Below are positions 25,601 through 32,154 of a stretch of 32,154 nt of DNA, piece by piece. Origin of the DNA: Paenibacillus ihuae (GTDB lineage Bacteria; Bacillota; Bacilli; Paenibacillales; Paenibacillaceae). The position numbers were made by a program, and so were the translations under genes. Location of the stretch: contig NZ_LN831199.1 in NCBI RefSeq assembly GCF_001368795.1, positions 319,351 to 351,504 of the forward strand, given 5' to 3'. Positions within the stretch are counted from its first letter, which is position 1; each line of letters starts with the position of its first letter. The notes beneath the pieces are model-generated. The model saw only the letters and a list, made by a program, of their open reading frames with translations, was not told where the DNA came from and ran no database searches.

Positions 25601-25708
25601 CACACTCTCGCTCCGCTGATTGTTCTCATCCTCAAAGGCATCCTCGCCGAGACTCCATTCCCGGTAAGGGTACAACGCCGGCGGATGCTCATATGGCTTC
25701 ATCTTCAT
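22700..25708 (-). CDS. glycoside hydrolase family 65 phosphorylase fused to beta-phosphoglucomutase
   Basis: A 1002-residue natural fusion. Residues 1 to about 770 are a GH65 sugar phosphorylase (maltose/kojibiose/trehalose type): [17 protein letters not shown] at the N-terminus, [26 protein letters not shown] and [16 protein letters not shown] near residue 500, whose Glu is the family's general acid. Residues about 786-1002 are a HAD-type beta-phosphoglucomutase: [20 protein letters not shown] with the nucleophile Asp pair, [17 protein letters not shown] and [17 protein letters not shown]. Phosphorolysis of a disaccharide yields beta-glucose-1-phosphate, which the second half would isomerise to glucose-6-phosphate. 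The start at 25708 follows GGAGGAG by 10 bases. Last gene of the sugar-import operon, 25 bases after malG. The exact disaccharide is not readable. Confidence 0.92.
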   Translation of the reverse strand: [1002 protein letters not shown]

Positions 25709-25733
25709 GGTAGTTATTCTCCTCCATTCGCTG

Positions 25734-26825
25734 CTAACCTTTCACGGATCCGCCCATCAGCCCTCTGACGAAATACTTTTGCAGCAGGAAGAAAATCGCC
25801 AGCGGCATCAGCATCGAGATGAATGCAGCGGAAGTCAGCAGATGCCAGTCATTGCCCCGTGAGCCGACCAGATCCGCAATCTTCATCGACATGACCTGAA
25901 CAGAAGGCTGGTTGCCGATAAAGATCAGTGACACCAGATAATCATTCCATACCCAGAGGAACTGGAAGATGCCGATGGAGGCCAGTGCAGGCACGGACAG
26001 CGGCAGAATCAGTCTGCTGAATATCGTGAAGTGGCTCGCCCCGTCGATAAACGCCGACTCGAACAAATCCTTGGGCAGCTGGCTGATAAAGTTATACATA
26101 AAATAGGTAACCAGCGGCAGGCCGAAGGCGGTATGCGCCAGCCAGATACCGAGATAGCTTCCGTTCAGCCCGAGCGCCGTATAATCCTTCAGCACCGGAA
26201 TCAGTGCCACCTGAATCGGAATGACCAGCATGGCTATGATGATTACGAATAAAGTTTTGCGGCCCGGAAAACGCAGCCAGGCAAAGGCATAGGCGGCAAA
26301 AGAGGCAATCAGCACCGGAATGACCGTGGCCGGAACTGCTATCGTCAGCGTATTCCAGAACGCCTGCGATAAGCCCGTGCCCTTCTGCATCGTTTCACTG
26401 CCATCAGCTTCCTTGAGTTTATACTCCTTACCGGACAGCACATTGTTATAATTGTCGAGCGTCAGATCAGGAACTGTTTTCCATCCCTGCTCCTGCACAT
26501 TGATTGTGCGTGCCCGGCGGTTCTCCCAGATCAGGCGGCTGTCGTCCGCCTTCACGCCCGCTTTTAACTGGTCATCGCTGTAGGTCTTGCCGTTCACCTC
26601 AATCGGCTCCCGCAGATCCACATCCTTGGACAGCTTCAAGGTCTCGCCTGCCGTCCATTCCTGATGGGGGAATACCTTCCACCAGCCGGTCTGAAGAATA
26701 TCCGCTGCCGGACGGAAGGAGGAAATAAAGAGCCCCAGTGTCGGAAGTAGCCAGATGAAGCAGATGACGCCGAGTATAAGGTTAACTACCGTTTTGCTGC
26801 CTTTTCTTTTCTTTTTGCCGACCAT
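25734..26825 (-). CDS. alpha-glucoside-type ABC transporter permease (MalG/AglG-like)
   Basis: A 363-residue inner-membrane permease. The first membrane helix is at residues 13-35. A polar insert follows at about residues 50-155 (SKDVDLREPIEVNGKTYSDDQL...NVQEQGWKTVPDLTLDNYNNVL), and five further helices start with NTLTIAVPATVIPVLIASFAAYAFAWL. The EAA loop for the ATPase is LFESAFIDGASHFTIFSRLILPLSVPAL. The long extracytoplasmic insert is unlike most MalG proteins but recalls the AglG branch of alpha-glucoside systems. Its ATG overlaps the upstream permease stop (TAATG, 26823-26827). No ATPase gene is in the operon, so a shared MsmX/MsmK-type ATPase is probably used. Confidence 0.9.
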   Translation of the reverse strand: MVGKKKRKGSKTVVNLILGVICFIWLLPTLGLFISSFRPAADILQTGWWKVFPHQEWTAGETLKLSKDVDLREPIEVNGKTYSDDQLKAGVKADDSRLIWENRRARTINVQEQGWKTVPDLTLDNYNNVLSGKEYKLKEADGSETMQKGTGLSQAFWNTLTIAVPATVIPVLIASFAAYAFAWLRFPGRKTLFVIIIAMLVIPIQVALIPVLKDYTALGLNGSYLGIWLAHTAFGLPLVTYFMYNFISQLPKDLFESAFIDGASHFTIFSRLILPLSVPALASIGIFQFLWVWNDYLVSLIFIGNQPSVQVMSMKIADLVGSRGNDWHLLTSAAFISMLMPLAIFFLLQKYFVRGLMGGSVKG

Positions 26826-27940
26826 TAGAATCCCCCCTGCTTGCGGAACTGACGCAGATTAATCAGAATGACAGGCAATACTGCGATCAGGAGCACAATA
26901 GCCAGCGTAGAGCCGTAACCGAAATTACGGTACATGAAGAACTGCCGATAGAACTGCGTCGCTACTACTTCTGTATCGTATTGACCTCCCGTCATCACCA
27001 TGACGACGTCAAATATTTTCAATGTAAAGACGATGATCGTTGTAGTCACAGTGAGGATGGTGGAAGAGATGAACGGAATCATAATTCCGAAGAAAATCTT
27101 CACCTCACCGGCGCCGTCGACGCGTGCTGCTTCGAGAATATCGTCAGGAACGCCTTTGATTGCTGCGGAAAAGATAACCATTGCAAACCCCGTCTGCATC
27201 CAGATCAGGATGATAATGAGGAAGAAATTATTCCAGGGCTGCAGCATACTCGTCCAGGCCTGCGGTTCACCGCCAAAATAAGTGACCATCGCGTTCAGCA
27301 GTCCGATCTGCTCATCACCCGGCTGATAATAATAGACAAACTTCCAGATAACGCCTGCGGCGACAAAAGAAATGGCCATTGGCATGAAAATGATCGATTT
27401 GGCGATTTTCTCGTAGCTGCTGCGGTCGGCCAGAATGGCAATGAGCAGCCCGAAGCAGACACAGGCCAGCGTGCCGACAAACACCCACAGCAGATTGTTG
27501 CGCAGTGCCGTAGCCATCAAGTGGTCGCTGAAGATCGCTGCATAGTTGCTGAGTCCCACGAATTTCTCTGAAGAAGCGTTGAAAAAGCTTAAGTACAGTG
27601 TCCGCAGCGCCGGCAGGATTAACAGCCAGCCGAGGATAATGACCGCAGGTCCGATAAAAATATAGGGAAGCACCTTTCTGCGGATATGATCAGGGTACTG
27701 TTCAACGGCCCAGGTCAGGGTGTAGTAGATCAGATAAACACCCAACACGCCCCACAGCACCGCCAGAACGGCAGTCAGAAGCGGATTAAGCGTGGAATCA
27801 CGGAAAAACATGAAGATCAGCCCGTTGACAACGATGTTCGCGAGCAGCACACCGAGTGATAACAGCACCGCCCTGGCACTGATTCTCTGCTTGGCCTGCG
27901 TACCCGTAGCCCCGGGCTTCGCCTTTATTTGTGCATCCAT
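26825..27940 (-). CDS. alpha-glucoside-type ABC transporter permease (MalF/AglF-like)
   Basis: A 371-residue permease with eight predicted hydrophobic segments. Two lie before the main bundle (LLSLGVLLANIVVNGLIFMFF and LLTAVLAVLWGVLGVYLIYYTL), then the core from YIFIGPAVIILGWLLILPALRTLYLSFFN. The EAA loop is DILEAARVDGAGEVKIFFGIMIPFISST. I start at ATG 27940 (MDAQIKAK), 7 bases after AGGAGG. The frame stays open to 28060, but that part runs through the intergenic repeats at 27957-28027 and has no ribosome binding site. Partner of the MalG-like protein downstream. Confidence 0.92.
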   Translation of the reverse strand: MDAQIKAKPGATGTQAKQRISARAVLLSLGVLLANIVVNGLIFMFFRDSTLNPLLTAVLAVLWGVLGVYLIYYTLTWAVEQYPDHIRRKVLPYIFIGPAVIILGWLLILPALRTLYLSFFNASSEKFVGLSNYAAIFSDHLMATALRNNLLWVFVGTLACVCFGLLIAILADRSSYEKIAKSIIFMPMAISFVAAGVIWKFVYYYQPGDEQIGLLNAMVTYFGGEPQAWTSMLQPWNNFFLIIILIWMQTGFAMVIFSAAIKGVPDDILEAARVDGAGEVKIFFGIMIPFISSTILTVTTTIIVFTLKIFDVVMVMTGGQYDTEVVATQFYRQFFMYRNFGYGSTLAIVLLIAVLPVILINLRQFRKQGGF

Positions 27941-27956
27941 AGTAGCTCCTCCTATA

Positions 27957-28027
27957 AGTTTTGCGCAGCAAAACTTGCCTCGTAAGCATACGCTTGGTTT
28001 TGTGCAGCAAAACTCTTTTCGTAAGCG
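27957..28027. repeat. two tandem 40-base hairpin repeats between malE and malF
   Basis: Copy 1 begins AGTTTTGCGCAGCAAAACT (27957-27975) and copy 2 GTTTTGTGCAGCAAAACT (27997-28014). Both are followed by CGTAAGC (27981-27987 and 28020-28026). Each forms a small stem-loop in RNA. They sit in the operon leader of malF, just after a terminator-like hairpin. Confidence 0.75.
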
Positions 28028-28033
28028 GTCAAA

Positions 28034-28081
28034 CAAATAAAAAGAGGGGCAGGGTGTCATTCACAGCAGTCTGCCCCTCTT
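28034..28081 (-). terminator. intra-operon terminator/attenuator after malE
   Basis: Read on the minus strand, AAGAGGGGCAG (28071-28081) pairs perfectly with CTGCCCCTCTT (28042-28052), followed by TTTTATTTG. It would release most transcripts after malE, giving more binding protein than permease, while read-through feeds malF, malG and the phosphorylase. Confidence 0.8.
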
Positions 28082-28126
28082 CCAAACCATGGTGTTCCTG
28101 AGATTTGCCTGCCTTACCTCTTACTC

Positions 28127-29554
28127 TTAGTTGTTCCAGCCGGACTGAATCTGTTCCAGCGCCTGATCCAGCGTAGCTGTACCGCTCACGTAGTCCGTCA
28201 TGCCTTTCCAGAATGTTCCCGCGCCCACCTTACCCGGCATGAGGTCGGAGCCGTCAAACCGCAGGGTCGAAGCATCCTGTACCAGCTTTGCCATCCGGCG
28301 GTCAGACTCGGATTGGTACCAGTCGAGCGAAGCGTCATTCATTGGAGCAATTACGCCGCCTGATTGTACCCAGCTCTTGATCGATTCGCCTGTGGTGAAG
28401 AATTCCATAACCGCACGCACTTCCGGACGGTCATTGAACATCGCATAGATGTCACCGGCTACGAGTACCGGTTTGCCGTACTGCTCATCAATCGGCGGCA
28501 GGTAGAACCAGTCGTAGTCTTCATCAACCTTAGCCGTTTCCGGGAAGAAGCTTGTAATAAAGTTTCCGATCAGGTTGAACCAGGCCTTTGGCGGATTCTC
28601 GAACATTGGCTTCGGCGCGTCGCCGAAGGCTGTAGTTACAATCGATTTGGTGCCGCCGTATACATAATCTTTGTTAAGCCAGATCTTAGACATAATTTCC
28701 ACTGCGTTTTTCACTTCCGGAGAAGTGAACGGCAGCTCGCCGCTGACCCACTTGTCATAATTCTCCGGTGTTGTTGTACGCAGCATGATATTTTCGATCC
28801 AGTCCGTTGCCGGCCAGCCTGTAGCTGCACCGCTCTCAATGCCGATCGCCCATGCCGGATCGCCATCCTTGGCAATCTGCTCCGTGAGCGCCATCAGCTC
28901 ATCCCAGGTCTGTGGAACCGTATAACCTGCTTCATCAAACTGCTTCTTCGGATACCAGACCAGACTCTTTACATTGCTGCGGTTCCAGATCCCGGCCATG
29001 ATCTTGCCGTCTTTGCCGTCCATGGTGGACATGTCGAGCCAGCTCTGATTGTAATTGCCCTTGAGCTTCTCCTGATCAAGCACACCCGTCAGGTCAACCA
29101 CCTTGCCGGTTTTGGCAATAGAGGCGAGCAGGCCCGGCTGCGGGAAATCGGCGATATCCGGGGCATTGCCGCCATCAACCCGGATGTTGATTGTAGCTTC
29201 GAACTCTTTCGAGCCTTCATATTGAATATCAATGCCGGTTTTTTCTTCGAATTCTTTGATACTACTCTCAAACTTTACTTGGTCAGCGTCCACGAATGGT
29301 CCGAACATCGTTACTTTGGTTCCTTTATATTCACCTTTCATCGCTAATTCCAGCGGGCTTCCGGTTGCTGTGCCTCCTGCATTATTTGTCGATGGCTGGT
29401 TGTTATCAGTAGCCGGTGCTTCTGTTGCAGTCGGCGGATCGGTTGGTGCGGCAGCATTATTGTTGTTATTTCCGCCGCATCCGCTCAGCATCATGGTAAA
29501 GGATAAACACAGCACCATAGCGAGTGACAGTTTACGTCCTGGAGCTTTCTTCAT
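28127..29554 (-). CDS. sugar ABC transporter substrate-binding lipoprotein (MalE/AglE-like)
   Basis: A 475-residue extracellular lipoprotein. The signal peptide MKKAPGRKLSLAMVLCLSFTMMLSGC ends in lipobox LSGC. A low-complexity Asn/Ala/Thr/Pro linker follows, then a type I sugar-binding fold (KVTMFGPFVDADQVKFESSIKEFEEKTGIDIQYEGSKEFE, GNAPDIADFPQPGLLASIAKTGKVVDL, YTVPQTWDELMALTEQIAKDG). It should deliver a disaccharide to the two permeases. I prefer ATG 29554 (12 bases after AAGGGG); the ATG at 29566 directly abuts that site. First gene of the operon, with operators on both sides of its promoter. The likely ligand, from context, is an alpha-glucoside such as maltose, kojibiose or trehalose. Confidence 0.92.
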   Translation of the reverse strand: MKKAPGRKLSLAMVLCLSFTMMLSGCGGNNNNNAAAPTDPPTATEAPATDNNQPSTNNAGGTATGSPLELAMKGEYKGTKVTMFGPFVDADQVKFESSIKEFEEKTGIDIQYEGSKEFEATINIRVDGGNAPDIADFPQPGLLASIAKTGKVVDLTGVLDQEKLKGNYNQSWLDMSTMDGKDGKIMAGIWNRSNVKSLVWYPKKQFDEAGYTVPQTWDELMALTEQIAKDGDPAWAIGIESGAATGWPATDWIENIMLRTTTPENYDKWVSGELPFTSPEVKNAVEIMSKIWLNKDYVYGGTKSIVTTAFGDAPKPMFENPPKAWFNLIGNFITSFFPETAKVDEDYDWFYLPPIDEQYGKPVLVAGDIYAMFNDRPEVRAVMEFFTTGESIKSWVQSGGVIAPMNDASLDWYQSESDRRMAKLVQDASTLRFDGSDLMPGKVGAGTFWKGMTDYVSGTATLDQALEQIQSGWNN

Positions 29555-29648
29555 GTTTTCATACATCCCCTTATAATTGTATTAGAGACTGCATTTTGTC
29601 TGCCTGTTTCCGGGAATCTCCCTCGTCTGCCCGCTGAACCACCTCCTT

Positions 29649-29660
29649 GCAAAGCTTTTC
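29649..29660. promoter_or_regulatory. LacI-type operator in the malE leader
   Basis: GCAAAGCTTTTC, a close match to GAAAAGCTTTTC, lies in the 5' leader about 70 bases downstream of the predicted malE start of transcription. A repressor bound here would block elongation. Confidence 0.6.
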
Positions 29661-29719
29661 AAAAATAGGTACATAACCTGGTTTCTGCCTAAATATGCTC
29701 ATCACCGAGACTACAATAT

Positions 29720-29763
29720 AACGCTTACATTTCCATATTATCATATAATGTATGCGTTTCCAA
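29720..29763 (-). promoter_or_regulatory. malE operon promoter with an inverted repeat across the -10
   Basis: On the minus strand, -35 TTGGAA (29758-29763) and -10 TAATAT (29735-29740) are 17 bases apart. AACGCTTACATT (29720-29731) and AATGTATGCGTT (29747-29758) form an inverted repeat (11 of 12) around the -10. The same half site recurs at 31081-31092 near lacI. It loosely resembles cre-type (CcpA) sites but is not a clean match. Confidence 0.5.
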
Positions 29764-29911
29764 CCATCACCCCGCATAATTTTCTCTTTTTTATTTCAAT
29801 ATTTAAATTTAGTAGTGAACTGTAGAAGATCCTCTTAAGGTGTCGAAATAAACCGTCATTAAATACTGTTAAATCAGGCTTTATTGCGGTGATCCTTACG
29901 GGCGGGACATC

Positions 29912-29925
29912 TGAAAAGCTTTTCA
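29912..29925. promoter_or_regulatory. LacI-type operator upstream of malE
   Basis: A perfect 14-base palindrome TGAAAAGCTTTTCA lies 73 bases downstream of the lacI stop and about 180 upstream of the predicted malE transcription start. Its centre is 264 bases, close to 25 helical turns, from the leader site at 29649, which would allow looping. The rest of 29555-29997 holds only the malE promoter and leader. Confidence 0.7.
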
Positions 29926-29997
29926 TATTAGAATGGAAACGTCCTTGCTATCCTTATACAAAGACAGCGGCGTTTCATCATACAGACCGGCATCAGC

Positions 29998-31002
29998 TTA
30001 TTTCTCCCGGGAGGATTCTCTCACAATTAGCTTATGCTCCATTTTTTCTTTCATTACAGCAACACTGCCGGTAGTCAGCAATTCATGCAGCTTCTCGGCG
30101 GCCCGGTAGCCCAGCTGGTAGATTGGTTGGGCAATGGTCGTTAGTTTGGGAATAAACATGCCGGACATCCGCAAATTATCAAATCCGATTACGGATACCT
30201 GCCCCGGCACCAGGATATTGCGATCCTTGAGATACGAAATCGTCCCCATAGCGAACTCATCAGCCACACAGAAAACAGCGGTGAGCTCCGGGTAATCGCT
30301 GAACAGCTCATGCGATGCCTGATAGGCATGCTCGAAACGGTGGTTGGCGTACTTGATCTTCTCCACATTCCGCTCCAGCCCGGATTCCGTAAGCGCTCTG
30401 ACAAACCCGGCAACACGCGGCGGTCCGGATACCGAATTGTCGTGATTGAAGCCGATCATGCCGATTTCCTTGTGTCCCAGCTCGATAAGGAACTTCACGG
30501 CCTCGTAAGCCGCCAGCTCATCATCCACCTCTACAGATGGAACCTCGTATTCATCAGAATGCGAAGACACCAGCACAAAAGGAATTCTGCAATCCACCAG
30601 CTTCTCATAATATTCCGGATAGAGCACATCACTGGCGAACACGATCCCATCCACCTGCTTCTCATGGAAAGTATCGATATAGGACAGCATCCGCTCCTTG
30701 TCACGGTCGGTATTGCAGATCATCAGGCTGTAACCGAGCTTAATGCAGGCATCCTGCATCCCGCGGATCACTCCTGCAAAATACAGGTTCTCAATATCGG
30801 GAATGAGCAGGCCAAGTGTAAAAGACTTCTTGTAAATTAACCCGCGCGCAAACGCATTGGGCTGATACTTCAGTTCCTTAATGGCCTCAATGACCCTGTT
30901 GCGCTTGCCTGGTACTACCGTCTCCGGCGCATTCATTACCCGGGATACGGTACTGATCGACACCTCCGCCAATCTGGCGACATCTTTAATTGTTGGTTTC
31001 AT
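29998..31002 (-). CDS. LacI-family repressor of the alpha-glucoside operon
   Basis: A 334-residue regulator. The HTH is MKPTIKDVARLAEVSISTVSRVMNAPETVVPGKRNRVIEAIKELKYQPNAFARGL, followed by a sugar-sensing domain (TLGLLIPDIENLYFAGVIRGMQDA, DGIVFASD, HKEIGMIGFNHDNSVSGPPRVAGF, AVFCVADEFAMGTISYLKDRNILVPGQVSVIGFDNLRM). I chose ATG 31002, 9 bases after AAGGAAG; the frame is open to 31035, but that part overlaps an operator. It lies upstream of malE in the same direction. The palindromes at 29649, 29912, 31022 and 31177 are its likely targets, implying control of the sugar operon and of itself. The inducer is probably the transported sugar or a product of its phosphorolysis. Confidence 0.92.
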   Translation of the reverse strand: MKPTIKDVARLAEVSISTVSRVMNAPETVVPGKRNRVIEAIKELKYQPNAFARGLIYKKSFTLGLLIPDIENLYFAGVIRGMQDACIKLGYSLMICNTDRDKERMLSYIDTFHEKQVDGIVFASDVLYPEYYEKLVDCRIPFVLVSSHSDEYEVPSVEVDDELAAYEAVKFLIELGHKEIGMIGFNHDNSVSGPPRVAGFVRALTESGLERNVEKIKYANHRFEHAYQASHELFSDYPELTAVFCVADEFAMGTISYLKDRNILVPGQVSVIGFDNLRMSGMFIPKLTTIAQPIYQLGYRAAEKLHELLTTGSVAVMKEKMEHKLIVRESSREK

Positions 31003-31021
31003 AGACGTAACTTCCTTTTTA

Positions 31022-31033
31022 GAAAAGCTTTTC
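31022..31033. promoter_or_regulatory. LacI-type operator next to the lacI ribosome binding site
   Basis: A perfect 12-base palindrome GAAAAGCTTTTC lies about 20 bases upstream of the lacI start codon and overlaps its leader, as expected for autoregulation. Confidence 0.65.
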
Positions 31034-31176
31034 AAAACGATTATAACAAGGTCTCCCTAAATTGACAATAGAATTTTTGAAACGCTTACATTTTATTTTT
31101 TTGAATGTTATTGAGCTATTTCTATACCCATTCTATTGAGCAAGCTACAATTTTTATAGACCAAGCCCTTCAACTC

Positions 31177-31190
31177 TGAAAAGCTTCTCA
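31177..31190. promoter_or_regulatory. second LacI-type operator in the lacI upstream region
   Basis: TGAAAAGCTTCTCA differs in one base from the perfect palindrome and lies 156 bases from the site at 31022, about 15 helical turns. Confidence 0.5.
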
Positions 31191-31363
31191 AATTAGCTTC
31201 TGCAGCTGCCCTAGCCGCATCTGAACGAAAAAGGCCATCACTGAGGGAAGCTTTCTGTAGTTCCTGAGGCGGAACAGTGCGGCTGGCCGAAAGTTCGCTT
31301 CGGCGTGTCGTGGCTTGCTAGGTTGAGCTGGTGGATGCTTAGCTAACCATTCCTTGATCTCAG

Positions 31364-31550
31364 TAGTTGGAATTTCTCCATCTACTTTTCTCTCGTCGGG
31401 CCCCGGGCAGGACTTAATTGGATTTTCTCCAACTATTTTCTTCTCTATGGATCAAAATCAGCAGATTACAGGCATTTTACTGGAGGAATTCCATATATAT
31501 TCTGCTTTCAGGCGAAAATGGATGAATTAGTTGGAGGTTTTCCTACTAAG
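31364..31550. repeat. second cluster of degenerate palindromic TTAGTTGGA repeats
   Basis: Units are TAGTTGGAATTTCTCCA at 31364, TTAATTGGA...TCCAACTA at 31414-31435, TTTTACTGGAGGAATTCC at 31475-31492 and TTAGTTGGA...TCCTACTAA at 31527-31550. They share the core of the cluster at 2434-2620. The rest of 31034-31749 apart from the operator at 31177 holds no gene I can support. Confidence 0.6.
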
Positions 31551-31749
31551 CTTTTGGCAGGCAAGTCCAGCCCTTCGGATAAGCCAATCCATCAGCCGCT
31601 GGACTATCCATAGAGCATACGCCGTAGCCTTCATATCCAAAACAGTACTATAGATCTCTATCTCCTCTCCTCGCCTTCATCCATCCTCGCCTCTTCGCTT
31701 CTTATTCCTTACTCACTTCCCCACGACCACAAACTTACTTAAAGTGTGT

Positions 31750-31774
31750 AAATAATATTATTTCATGTTATAAT
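31750..31774 (+). promoter_or_regulatory. promoter of the luciferase-like gene with an embedded palindrome
   Basis: An extended -10, TGTTATAAT (31766-31774), lies 72 bases upstream of the start at 31847. The perfect 14-base palindrome AAATAATATTATTT (31750-31763) occupies the spacer just upstream of it and is a candidate operator. Confidence 0.45.
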
Positions 31775-31846
31775 TACCGGGTAGATCAATTCATAGCTGC
31801 AAATACTGCTGTAAGATGCTTAAGTCTATAACTTGGAGGGATTATT

Positions 31847-32154
31847 GTGAAACAACTGCGGGACATTCCCATTTCCGTGCTGGATCTCGCTCCGATTGTG
31901 GAGGGCGGAACAGCTGCGGATTCACTGCATAACACATTAGATTTAGCACGCCATGCCGAAGGTTGGGGGTATCACCGCTATTGGCTGGCGGAACATCATA
32001 ATATGACTGGTATTGCCAGCTCGGCTACCTCTGTCGTTATCGGACATGTGGCTGCCGGAACCAAGAGCATCCGTGTAGGTTCCGGGGGCATTATGCTCAG
32101 CAACCATGCTCCGCTCATGATTGCTGAACAGTTCGGAACCCTGGAGTCCCTGTT
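31847..32154 (+). CDS. luciferase-like (LLM class) flavin-dependent oxidoreductase, 3' truncated
   Basis: Only the first 102 residues are in the window. The GTG start at 31847 lies 6 bases after GGAGGG (31835-31840). The sequence [45 protein letters not shown], followed by [43 protein letters not shown], is the N-terminal half of the bacterial-luciferase TIM barrel in the MsnO8/YhbW subgroup, with the AEHHN motif. It should use reduced FMN to oxidise a small organic substrate; the substrate is unknown. Confidence 0.92.
   Translation, partial: MKQLRDIPISVLDLAPIVEGGTAADSLHNTLDLARHAEGWGYHRYWLAEHHNMTGIASSATSVVIGHVAAGTKSIRVGSGGIMLSNHAPLMIAEQFGTLESL

Noticed and set aside
27941..28060. N-terminal extension of the MalF-like permease
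   Set aside because: Translated from the hairpin repeats; the ATG at 27940 has an ideal ribosome site.
28364..29347. Open frame of 327 codons opposite malE
   Set aside because: Shadow of a well-recognised binding-protein gene; no family features.
29571..29926. Two short minus-strand open frames between malE and lacI
   Set aside because: They overlap the malE promoter, leader and operators and have no family match or good start.
1..32154. CRISPR arrays, insertion sequences, prophage, tRNA or rRNA
   Set aside because: No regularly spaced repeats of the right size, no transposase or integrase frames, and no tRNA/rRNA-like conserved sequence noticed.

Overview
The window looks like a chromosomal segment of a Paenibacillus-type Gram-positive soil bacterium. 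The evidence is a moderately high GC content, strong GGAGG-type ribosome binding sites, compact operons separated by hairpin-plus-T terminators, and protein families typical of that group. These include an Agl/Mal-type sugar ABC system with a GH65 phosphorylase fused to beta-phosphoglucomutase, Hcp with a Crp/Fnr regulator, a GGDEF/EAL protein, and many LacI/LysR regulators. The genus is an inference from gene content, not from a marker gene. I see no rRNA, tRNA, CRISPR array, phage or insertion sequence.

Layout. 1-2344 (+): the 3' end of an mqnD-like menaquinone gene, a class I methyltransferase, and an unnamed PD-(D/E)XK-like protein with a C-terminal winged helix. 2345-2862: gene-free, with short degenerate palindromic repeats that recur at 31364-31550. 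2863-6667 (-): a complete potABCD polyamine import operon whose potA seems to lack a standard start codon. 6971-8071 (+): an aromatic-acid-exporter-like membrane protein. 8266-10268 (+): a class I cyclic-di-GMP riboswitch followed by a FapA/DUF342 gene that is split in two by a frame change. 10357-13221: an EamA exporter divergent from a LysR regulator and an aldo/keto reductase, with an 11-bp-arm palindrome between them. 13312-17663: hcp divergent from a Crp/Fnr regulator, aldehyde dehydrogenase and RidA-family operon, with a GGTAAC-N4-GTTACC operator between them. 17765-20719 (-): a membrane sensor with periplasmic ligand-binding, PAS, GGDEF and EAL domains. 21008-22599 (+): an orphan LacI regulator and a DinB-family protein. 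22700-31002 (-): a LacI-controlled alpha-glucoside locus (binding protein, two permeases, phosphorylase-mutase fusion). The right end has a long regulatory and repeat region and the start of a luciferase-like monooxygenase.

How parts work together. The sugar locus is the most coherent system. A lipoprotein and two permeases would import a disaccharide. The N-terminal GH65 half would split it with phosphate into glucose and beta-glucose-1-phosphate, and the C-terminal half would convert that to glucose-6-phosphate. The LacI regulator upstream is probably specific to it: copies of the palindrome TGAAAAGCTTTTCA occur only around malE and lacI in this window. A second theme is cyclic-di-GMP: a riboswitch reads it upstream of the FapA-like gene, and a GGDEF/EAL protein about 7.5 kb away may make or degrade it. 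A third is nitrosative stress, with hcp and its likely regulator. No single gene set looks like an entirely new system. The best leads are the riboswitch plus split FapA, the LacI operator set, the potA start, the HcpR-like palindrome and the repeat family.
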